24,148 nt of DNA from a virus, in the IMG/VR virus record IMGVR_UViG_3300026083_000004, positions 1 through 24,148 of that record. One strand, written 5' to 3'. The position numbers were made by a program, and so were the translations under genes. Below the pieces are notes generated by a model. That model saw nothing but the letters and a program-made list of their open reading frames with translations, searched no databases and was not told where the DNA came from. Position 1 is the stretch's first letter. The number at the start of each line of letters is the position of its first letter. Shown here in pieces: positions 1 through 7,700 of this stretch.

Positions 1-91
1 CTTCTGATAAGTAAGAAAAAGAAATGCTAAACGGACCAGCAGTACCATTGCCTGTGTGGTTTGTAAAAGATGCAGTAGTGTTAGTAGCCAT
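1..91 (-). CDS. Tail fibre protein, N-terminal fragment (T7 gp17-like)
   Basis: The gene starts with ATG at 91 and runs off the left edge, so only 30 residues are visible. They begin MATNTTASFTNHTGNG and continue with a PFSISFSYLSE-type stretch. This resembles the start of T7-type tail fibres, where an N-terminal domain anchors the fibre to the tail (T7 gp17 has a comparable FNIPFEYL stretch near its start). It lies directly after the gp16-like gene, which is the T7 position for gene 17. The receptor-binding part is outside the window. The identification rests on a short N-terminus plus gene order. Confidence 0.8.
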   Translation of the reverse strand, partial: MATNTTASFTNHTGNGTAGPFSISFSYLSE

Positions 92-97
92 GATTAA

Positions 98-3000
98 TTA
101 AAATGTAGAATCAGACTCGGATAAAGTCTGGTCATACTGTTTTCTATAATTATCCTTTGTTTCATTTAATATTTCAACTCGTTTGTCTAAAAATTCATCG
201 CCTTGTTCTTTTAACCAAAGATCCTGACCTTTTTCTATATAAAAACTATTTATACCTCTAAGCCCTAATCCTAAAACACCTCTATCTCCTGGTTTGCCAT
301 TCATAATTCTGCTAATAGCTATTTCTGCATTATCACGACCAACTCTTTTTACTATGTCATAATTGTTTTTAAAATAATCTGTTTCCATATATTTATTTAA
401 AGCTTGTTTTAATGTTAACCCATCAATTAATTTTTGATTGTTTATTATTTTTTGAACTTCTTCATATTGATTTGTATTTAATGGTACTGGTTCAATTTTT
501 GAACCTTTTGAACTACCAACAATAACGTCAGAAGGTTCTGGTAATGTTTTTCCTAAATCTCCTAAAACTGTTAATATTTTATAATTTTTAGTTTCACTTT
601 TACCAATCCAACTTACCAAATCTGGACCAACCTTTTCTGGAAATGTTTTAAAATCATCAGTTATATGCTGTCGTGAAGGAGGTAAATTCATGCTATAGCC
701 TGGCACTCTTTCAGAAAACTTATTTAACATTTCTCTCAGTTCTTTTATTAATTGATTATCTTTGGCTTTTATTTTAAACAATTTATCCCCTGCTCTAACT
801 TCAGTATCTCGTCTTACATCAAGTATTTCTGATTCTTTTTTGGGTACACCCATCATGTCAGCAATATCTCCTGGTAATCTATTTCCTTGAACCACTAAAT
901 TAGGAACAACACCAGTTAATATGTCAGCAAAGTGACTACGACCTCTTGCTGGATCACTTGAAAATATTGCAAAATCTCTTAAGTCTGATAAGTAAGAACG
1001 GTCAAAGATATTACGACTAAAAGCATATAAATATTTTGTAATAAATTCGTCTGTTTCTCCTTGAGTTAAATAACCTGTAATTCTTGAGAAATCAGTCATC
1101 AAACCAATCCAACCTGATAATGGATCTAATCTTTGATAAGAATAATAATCAAACATTTTTTTACCATCTTCACCATATATGTAATTACCATCTGCATCTT
1201 TCTTTGCATATCCAATGCTATATGGCCTCCACTTGTTATCCCATTTCTTTTTAAATTCAACTCTGCCATCTGGTGTAAATAAATTAGGACCACCACCTGT
1301 TAAATGAACATCTGCATCTTCATTTAGTTTGTTATATGCCAATCCTAAAAATATAAGACCTGCTCCTTTACTAAATCGTAATTGACCTCTAGCTTGTTGC
1401 CTAACTATTGGGTCAAGACTATTTAAATCATTAGCAAGTTCTCCCATAAGATTATTTAACAGTGGAGTTCTTCTTGCTTGCCTTTTAAAAATATTATTTG
1501 GTGTTCTAACAAAAGACATATATGTTCTTGCTATAGGTACTTGATTTGCAAAACTATTTAAAACTTTTGCAGTCTTACCAATCATTAAACCATCAGTTCT
1601 AATATCTTCTGTATAAGTTGATCTTCTACCAAATTCTTTTGCATATTTTAAAATTTTTGATTGAGTTCTAGTAAGACCTTTTGTGCTGCCAGTTGAAAAA
1701 GTATCTATTACTGCCTTAACATTTTCTGTAATAAAATCTGTTCTAGATTGACCTTTTAATCCTTTTTTACTAGCTTCCATATAAGCTTCAAAATGAGCAG
1801 AACTTATAATGTTTCTGCTTTGTATAAGAGCATCATTAGCTGTCATTAATCTACTTGGTATTCTTATAGTTTTACCTGCTCTATTTACCCATTTTGCTGT
1901 TGTTGAATCCCCTTCCATTGACACAGCAAATCTATCGCTATAATCTGTTTTCAAAGAACCTGGATTTACAAAATTATCTTCTAAGTTCCAAGATTGTTTC
2001 CATGCTTTAGATGAAAAATTAAAATCGCTTATTAATGCAGTCATGTGTGCCATTGCAGCATCAAATTCTGTTTTATTAGTAGCACCTAAAGCCAATTCAA
2101 AAGAACTTTGGAATGTTTCTAATACTCCTGATATAAGGTTTATTTCTTGTGTGCCAGGTCCAGATAGCATAGCATTTATTCTTATCTCATTAAAAAGTCT
2201 TACAGCAGGGTCAACTTTGTCTAAAATTCGATGCATTAAACCTGTTTTATATAAATTTTCTAACTTTTCAACTTTACCTTCAGTTCTTTTTATTACGTTT
2301 GTAAGTTTATTTAATTTTGAAAAATCTCCTGTAGTTTTACCTTCTTCTAAATTTCGTAACAACAACTCTCTTAATTGCTCACCTCTTAATTGTAAATCAT
2401 CAGAAGACATTACTATGTCTGTTTGATTTAACCTAGTCATTTTGAACCTTTCAGCAGGTGTTAAATTTGCTAACTGTTCTGGTGACAATCCTGTTGTAGG
2501 AATTTGCATTGCACTTAAAGCTCTAGCAGGTTCTGTTCTTAATGGAATACCAAGACGTAACCAATCATCAAGTTCTAAAAGATTATCCGTAATTTCTAAA
2601 ACATCTTGTTCAATTATTTTTGGATCTTTAATAACTTGTATAGAATTAATTAGTTTTTGATTTGTTTCTGCTATTTGTTGTGTTGCATATGTAATCTTTT
2701 CAGCTAGTGCATATGTCAATTCATCAGTAGGAACTTCGTTATACATGGCAGCATAAGCTTTTGCATATTCTCTTAATTTTGGTGTATCAGCTAATAGTTT
2801 AATTGCACCTGCTACAGTGTCTTGTCTACTTTTAACAGCAGAATAAGTTCCTTCTTCTTTGATAACTCTTGCTCTACTAAAAGTAAATTCAGCATTTCTT
2901 TGTGAATTAGCAACTTGCTCTGGATTAATTTGATTCGGTGTAATTTCTGGATCACCACCTGGTCGATTATTAAATTTTCTTTTTTTTGAAGTACGTTTAT

Positions 3001-3982
3001 ACTTTTTATTATCCTTAATATTATTTACTTTTTTTATTGTAGTTACATCAAGATCGTCAGCATTACTTGGAAGAGTTTTTTGCAGTGTAAAACCATCTCT
3101 TCTGTCTAATTCATTTACTATCGTATCTTTTAATTTTTTATCTGCTTTTACTGCATCTAATTGACTTTTCAAATTAGAAATAATTTTTTCTGATGTTTTT
3201 AAAGTTTTTATTCCAGTAGTTAATTCTTTACCTGTTAAAGCAACATCAACAGGATTTAAAGTTGCACCTAAAAATTGTCTTAATTTTCTATCAGCAAAAT
3301 TAAAATCTTCAGTTTGTTCATCTGCTCTTAAATATTCATATATCGGATTAGATAAATTAGGAAACTTTGCTACTAAAGGATCAAATAAATTATAAAAATT
3401 ATTTTCAGTTGGTTTAAAAGCTAAAGTTTCTGCTACCCCTGCTTGTATTGGATTTTTTAAAACATTAAATGCAACTTTTGCTTTTTTAGCTTTTACTAGA
3501 TTACTGGTAATGCCAATAGCTTGCGACCCTTTTCCAATAGCTCCAAAAGGTATTAAAAACTGTACAAATACTTTTGGTAATTCATAAGCAGTATCACCTG
3601 CATATTGTTCTTCTATAGAACTTATATCAAATATATTTGTTTCTTTATAAGGTTTACCCCTTGTGTAATCATATATTCCTTTACCTGTGTCAGCTATACC
3701 GTTTACAAAGGCAGGTACACCAGTTGCAGCACCGATTGCAATTTTAGCTGCTGTTTTAACATCTTCACCATCAATAGTAGCTTTTTCAATAGCTTTCTCA
3801 GTAATTTGCTGTGGAAGAACAGTTGCTCCTGTTTGATTTTTAAGACTATCCAAAATCATTTTTGGTACGTCTTTTACACCTGTATTTCTTAGTTTTTCGT
3901 TTTTTGTAAAATCATCAGTTTTTTTAGATCCAATGCCAAAAGCACCTTCTGGTACTGTATTTTGTAAGTTAGAGTCTGTCAT
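98..3982 (-). CDS. Large internal virion protein (T7 gp16-like, ejection protein)
   Basis: This is a 1294-aa protein, close to the 1318 aa of T7 gp16, and it occupies the gp16 position between the gp15-like gene and the tail fibre. In T7 the protein is part of the inner core and is ejected into the cell envelope to help form the DNA-entry channel. Small, hydrophobic residues dominate around 72-100 and 132-157, which could contact membrane; the rest is largely charged and helical in character. I see no lytic transglycosylase motif in the first 200 residues, unlike T7 gp16; that activity appears to sit in the neighbouring gp15-like protein. The start follows the upstream stop by only two bases. 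The assignment is by size and synteny; no signature motif was found. Confidence 0.75.
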   Translation of the reverse strand: MTDSNLQNTVPEGAFGIGSKKTDDFTKNEKLRNTGVKDVPKMILDSLKNQTGATVLPQQITEKAIEKATIDGEDVKTAAKIAIGAATGVPAFVNGIADTGKGIYDYTRGKPYKETNIFDISSIEEQYAGDTAYELPKVFVQFLIPFGAIGKGSQAIGITSNLVKAKKAKVAFNVLKNPIQAGVAETLAFKPTENNFYNLFDPLVAKFPNLSNPIYEYLRADEQTEDFNFADRKLRQFLGATLNPVDVALTGKELTTGIKTLKTSEKIISNLKSQLDAVKADKKLKDTIVNELDRRDGFTLQKTLPSNADDLDVTTIKKVNNIKDNKKYKRTSKKRKFNNRPGGDPEITPNQINPEQVANSQRNAEFTFSRARVIKEEGTYSAVKSRQDTVAGAIKLLADTPKLREYAKAYAAMYNEVPTDELTYALAEKITYATQQIAETNQKLINSIQVIKDPKIIEQDVLEITDNLLELDDWLRLGIPLRTEPARALSAMQIPTTGLSPEQLANLTPAERFKMTRLNQTDIVMSSDDLQLRGEQLRELLLRNLEEGKTTGDFSKLNKLTNVIKRTEGKVEKLENLYKTGLMHRILDKVDPAVRLFNEIRINAMLSGPGTQEINLISGVLETFQSSFELALGATNKTEFDAAMAHMTALISDFNFSSKAWKQSWNLEDNFVNPGSLKTDYSDRFAVSMEGDSTTAKWVNRAGKTIRIPSRLMTANDALIQSRNIISSAHFEAYMEASKKGLKGQSRTDFITENVKAVIDTFSTGSTKGLTRTQSKILKYAKEFGRRSTYTEDIRTDGLMIGKTAKVLNSFANQVPIARTYMSFVRTPNNIFKRQARRTPLLNNLMGELANDLNSLDPIVRQQARGQLRFSKGAGLIFLGLAYNKLNEDADVHLTGGGPNLFTPDGRVEFKKKWDNKWRPYSIGYAKKDADGNYIYGEDGKKMFDYYSYQRLDPLSGWIGLMTDFSRITGYLTQGETDEFITKYLYAFSRNIFDRSYLSDLRDFAIFSSDPARGRSHFADILTGVVPNLVVQGNRLPGDIADMMGVPKKESEILDVRRDTEVRAGDKLFKIKAKDNQLIKELREMLNKFSERVPGYSMNLPPSRQHITDDFKTFPEKVGPDLVSWIGKSETKNYKILTVLGDLGKTLPEPSDVIVGSSKGSKIEPVPLNTNQYEEVQKIINNQKLIDGLTLKQALNKYMETDYFKNNYDIVKRVGRDNAEIAISRIMNGKPGDRGVLGLGLRGINSFYIEKGQDLWLKEQGDEFLDKRVEILNETKDNYRKQYDQTLSESDSTF

Positions 3983-3984
3983 TG

Positions 3985-6705
3985 TTAATCAAGAAATTGT
4001 TTGTATCTAGCGTTTGGGTCTTCTGTTTTACCGTCTTTAGAGTAAACCCCCCAAGCTAAATAGCCATTACCTCTTTGTGCTTGTGTTTCATCAAACACTA
4101 ATTTAGCAGCTATAGCATTAAGTACAGGATCATATAAAGCGTTGTTATTGTCTATACCTAGTTTAGGTCTTCTATCATTTCCTAACTCCATACCTTTGTA
4201 GTTAAACATATTTATTTGAAATAAACCATAAGATTCTTCTGGTTCTTCTTCTGTACCACCATAAAAAGCATTTGCTCTGTTAGCTGATTCAGCCATAGCT
4301 ATAGCTGTCATTACTTTTGCCTGTTCTTGTGTAAACCCTGCATTAATTAGTATTTTGTTTATTTGTTGTTTTGTTAAAGGTTGATCATTATCTGTTTGTA
4401 CTTTTATCTGTTGTTTTAATTCGTTTAATTCTGATTCTGGTAACATATTTTGCATTGGTAATGATTCATTTGATCTCATATCAACCATTGGCACAACCAA
4501 TTCTTGACCTGCTCTTATTAAATCTGCATTAGTTATATTGTTTGCTTCCATAAAAGCTTGTAATGGTACACCAAACTGTTCTGCTAATTCACCTAATGTG
4601 TCACCTGCTTCAACAGTGACAGTAGTTGGTGTATCGTCATCGCTAAAACCACTAGCTTCTAAATTATTTGAATCTACTAATAGTTTTAAAGGTTCATATG
4701 TTTTAGGACCGCCAAAACCAAAACCATATTCACCTGTTTGTAAAAATTTAATTATAGAATCTGCTTGTGATTTACCTGCAATATTGGTTACGTTCATTTT
4801 TTCTTTTTCTTCTATTACTTGTTCAATTAACTTATTTCTATTTTCTCTTGTTACACCTCCCATACTTGTTAGTTCTTGTATAACTCTTGATTCTATTTGA
4901 GGTAAATCATCTTTTCTCCCAATAATTTCAAAAAAACTTTTACCAGATCCACCAGGTTCATTATCTGTGTTTATTTCTTCTGTATTTGTTTCTGTCATAT
5001 TGTTAGGTCCAATTACTGTTTCCATTCCTTCTTCACTTAATATTTGTTTTATTTGGTCTATAGATAACCCAGAATCATCTGATAAAGCTTGAATTTCTTG
5101 TTCTTTTGCAACTTCTTCTTTTGTTTTTCCTAATCCAATTCTTTGTGCTTCTGCAATATAAGCATCTTTTAAAATTCTAAATTTATTCTCTTTCTCTTCA
5201 TTTGATAAACCTGTTGTGTTTTGTATCTGATCTATTACGTTTCTGGTAAATTCGTTTTCTAATTCTATTGCTTGCATACCTTTAGTATTGTCCTCAAAAG
5301 TATAACCATACTCATCATATTTACCACCTAATAATGAATTAGCTTGGTTAACTGCTTTACCAATTCGTGTGTTGTAATTAATAGGTGCAGCTTTTTTAAA
5401 ATTTTGAATTACAGAAAATGTTTTATCATAATTATTTTTATCTTCTGGTGTAGCAGTACCACCATGACTATCCCAAATTTCTTTTAATTCTTCTAAAGCT
5501 TCATCAGGTCTATTAGCGTATAAGCCTGATCCTACATCTAATTGTAGATCTTGATATCTAGAACTTCTATCTGTTTCAAATATTTCTATTGTTTCTAAAA
5601 CTTTCTTTTTTCTAAAAGGAAAGAAATCTAACAAAGCATTAGCACGTTCTACATCATTTGGGTATTTTTCAAGAATTCTTTCTATTGTTTGATCTTCAGC
5701 AGCTTTAATTTTTTCTAATTCTCTTTTATCATTTTTATCTTTTGAGTCAGCTAATGAATCTTTTAACTTCAAAAAGGTTGTTTCAAATTTAGGATGATTT
5801 TTAAATTTTGATGTACCATTTGGTCCATAATTTATGTCACCTATCATCTCTATAGCACTATCAATATCAGAAATTTTACCAGTTGTGTCATACAATCTTG
5901 TAATTGAACTTTTACCAATATCAAGTAAAGAATCAAAAAATTTTATATTTTTATCACTAGCTAAACCAAGCGTTACATTATCTTCTATATATTCATTTAC
6001 ATTGGCTAAAGCTGTTTCTTTGTCACCATCAATATAAGTTTCTAAATTATTAAATATTGTTGGTAATGCTTGGTTTTTTGTTCTTTGGTAACTAAATTCA
6101 TTAAAATTTTTAATTTGATCTTCTGTAATTTTTTCTAAAGCTAAAGCTTGTTTTGGTAAAAAATATTTATTTAAATAACTTTTTCTAATACCTTCTAATT
6201 TTTCGGTTTCATAACTTGCAGCTTCATCTAAAAAAGTTTGATACTCTGGCGATCCAACATCAAAATGACTTATTGGAATTGAAATCTCTTGACCGTTTTT
6301 TATTTGCTGTACAGTATAAGTATTATGAAAAGTTTTTATTTTTCTACTTACACTGTCACCTGCTAAAATAGCTTTTTGTTTTTCATACCCTGCTTTTGCA
6401 AGAAAACTTCCACCTATTAACTGCCTAACTGCTTCGTCACCTTCATCTTTTCTAATATTTGTTAGTGTATTTTTTAAATTTTTTTTAGATTGTTCTATAG
6501 CTATTTCCATTCCTCTTTCAAATTCTTCTTCAGCTTTATCTTCTATCTTTTGTCCAATAAATGCTTGTAGACCTGGATTTACTGCTTGCAATATTTCAGC
6601 TAATTCCTCTGCACCACTTTTAGGTTGTACAGTTACAGGTTGCACAAAAGTATCTACAGGGCTTGTAGCAGATTGAAAAGCTGTACTTTGAAAACTGTTA
6701 GTCAT
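3985..6705 (-). CDS. Internal virion protein (gp15-like) with LysM and lytic transglycosylase domains
   Basis: This is a 906-aa protein at the T7 gene 15 position. Residues 1-690 are charged, Glu/Lys/Gln/Asn-rich and probably helical. Residues about 696-742 form a LysM peptidoglycan-binding repeat (AGDTLGELAEQFGVP followed by an IRAGQELVVP end). The last ~125 residues form a lysozyme-like lytic transglycosylase domain: catalytic Glu near 806 in IAMAESA, then SYGLFQIN at 825-832, a YDP..N.IAAKL segment, and a final AWGVYS. The likely role is local cell-wall opening during DNA ejection. T7 gp15 is 747 aa and has neither domain; T7 carries its transglycosylase at the N-terminus of gp16. The start overlaps the stop of the gp14-like gene by one base, indicating translational coupling. 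Confidence 0.85.
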   Translation of the reverse strand: MTNSFQSTAFQSATSPVDTFVQPVTVQPKSGAEELAEILQAVNPGLQAFIGQKIEDKAEEEFERGMEIAIEQSKKNLKNTLTNIRKDEGDEAVRQLIGGSFLAKAGYEKQKAILAGDSVSRKIKTFHNTYTVQQIKNGQEISIPISHFDVGSPEYQTFLDEAASYETEKLEGIRKSYLNKYFLPKQALALEKITEDQIKNFNEFSYQRTKNQALPTIFNNLETYIDGDKETALANVNEYIEDNVTLGLASDKNIKFFDSLLDIGKSSITRLYDTTGKISDIDSAIEMIGDINYGPNGTSKFKNHPKFETTFLKLKDSLADSKDKNDKRELEKIKAAEDQTIERILEKYPNDVERANALLDFFPFRKKKVLETIEIFETDRSSRYQDLQLDVGSGLYANRPDEALEELKEIWDSHGGTATPEDKNNYDKTFSVIQNFKKAAPINYNTRIGKAVNQANSLLGGKYDEYGYTFEDNTKGMQAIELENEFTRNVIDQIQNTTGLSNEEKENKFRILKDAYIAEAQRIGLGKTKEEVAKEQEIQALSDDSGLSIDQIKQILSEEGMETVIGPNNMTETNTEEINTDNEPGGSGKSFFEIIGRKDDLPQIESRVIQELTSMGGVTRENRNKLIEQVIEEKEKMNVTNIAGKSQADSIIKFLQTGEYGFGFGGPKTYEPLKLLVDSNNLEASGFSDDDTPTTVTVEAGDTLGELAEQFGVPLQAFMEANNITNADLIRAGQELVVPMVDMRSNESLPMQNMLPESELNELKQQIKVQTDNDQPLTKQQINKILINAGFTQEQAKVMTAIAMAESANRANAFYGGTEEEPEESYGLFQINMFNYKGMELGNDRRPKLGIDNNNALYDPVLNAIAAKLVFDETQAQRGNGYLAWGVYSKDGKTEDPNARYKQFLD

Positions 6706-7247
6706 TAGTTAAATGCCTCACTTCCATAAACTGATCCAAAGGTAGAAAGTCCTTGGGAAGCTGCTCCCAAGATAACTGAACTTAAAGAAGGTATCTGATT
6801 ATATGCTTGATTTATCTGACTTTGTATTTGATTACGTCTATTGTCTCGTTGTGCTACAAGACCTTGTACATTTCTTCTGTACTGACGAGTTGCCGATTCT
6901 AAACTTTGATTTATAGCTTCTCTTGCATTAGCTGTTTGTCTTTCTGAATCCGCTAATATCAATCTAGCAGTTATACCTGTTATACCACTTGTTCTTGCAG
7001 TTCCTCTTGCTTGCAATCCTTGTATTGTTTTTGCTAATTTTTGTTGTGCTGCTATTGCTTGATTTTCTCTCTGTCTAAATCCTAAAGCTGATTGTTGATT
7101 ACCAAATGACTCTTCTGCTGATTGGTTTGCTCGTAATCCCATTTTATATGTTTGTCTAGCATTTTCTTTGGCAGCACCACGCATAGCAAGACCCGAAAAC
7201 AGGTTTAACCCTGCCGAACCTACTACCATAGCTGGTACTGAACACAT
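6705..7247 (-). CDS. Internal virion protein B (T7 gp14-like)
   Basis: This is a 180-aa protein at the gene 14 position (T7 gp14 is 196 aa). The N-terminus is MCSVPAMVVGSAGLNLFSGL, a small-residue hydrophobic segment that could insert in a membrane. The remainder is rich in Ala, Gln, Arg and Asn, with long predicted-helical stretches around 30-150. In T7 this protein is one of three core proteins ejected before the DNA and is thought to form the outer-membrane pore. The neighbours are the gp13-like gene upstream and the gp15-like gene downstream, overlapping by one base. The call rests on size, composition and order. Confidence 0.75.
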   Translation of the reverse strand: MCSVPAMVVGSAGLNLFSGLAMRGAAKENARQTYKMGLRANQSAEESFGNQQSALGFRQRENQAIAAQQKLAKTIQGLQARGTARTSGITGITARLILADSERQTANAREAINQSLESATRQYRRNVQGLVAQRDNRRNQIQSQINQAYNQIPSLSSVILGAASQGLSTFGSVYGSEAFN

Positions 7248-7700
7248 TTAGGCTATCCTCAGAAATTCATAAAAGGGTTTCTCTTGCTCTCCATATTTTT
7301 CGTGATAGTTTACAAATGTAAACCCAAGAGCTTTTAACCACTTAATAGCAGAATCGTTCTCTGCATATACAAAATTATATAGGATTTTGTAATTTTTCAA
7401 TAGGCCATCTACCCATTTTCTACCTTTTCTTACAAGTTGTATTTTATATTTTTTATTAGTAAATAATTCATCAGTACATATCATCCATATACAACCATCT
7501 CTAATAACTCCACATAAGCCCATAGGTTGATCGTCATCACCAGCTATTGTTAAGACTTGTTCCCCTGCTAGATATGTAAGACGTAAGGCATCTGCTGGTT
7601 CTTGTCCTGTTTGATATACAGCTTCAAGACGATCCATTTCTCTCATGTTTTCACATACATAATTAAGATCTTTTAAATTAGCTTTTCTTAAATAACCCAT
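7248..7700 (-). CDS. gp13-like internal virion protein with GNAT-acetyltransferase-like fold
   Basis: This is a 150-aa protein (T7 gp13 is 138 aa) between tail tubular protein B and the gp14-like gene, the T7 order. The sequence looks like a GNAT acyltransferase: an N-terminal LRKANLKDLNYV strand-helix, a central PMGLCGVIRDGCIWMICTD beta region, and a C-terminal YAENDSAIKWLKALGF segment matching the GNAT end (N..a...L..lGF). T7 gp13 has the same general pattern and is needed for assembly but is not proven to be an enzyme. Whether acetyl-CoA is bound here is unknown; the usual R/Q-x-x-G-x-G/A loop is not clear. The start overlaps the last base of the gp12 gene. Confidence 0.75.
   Translation of the reverse strand: MGYLRKANLKDLNYVCENMREMDRLEAVYQTGQEPADALRLTYLAGEQVLTIAGDDDQPMGLCGVIRDGCIWMICTDELFTNKKYKIQLVRKGRKWVDGLLKNYKILYNFVYAENDSAIKWLKALGFTFVNYHEKYGEQEKPFYEFLRIA

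Noticed and set aside
2043-2660. Plus-strand ORFs opposite the virion protein genes
   Set aside because: They are low-complexity shadows of long minus-strand genes with no ribosome-binding sites or recognisable domains.
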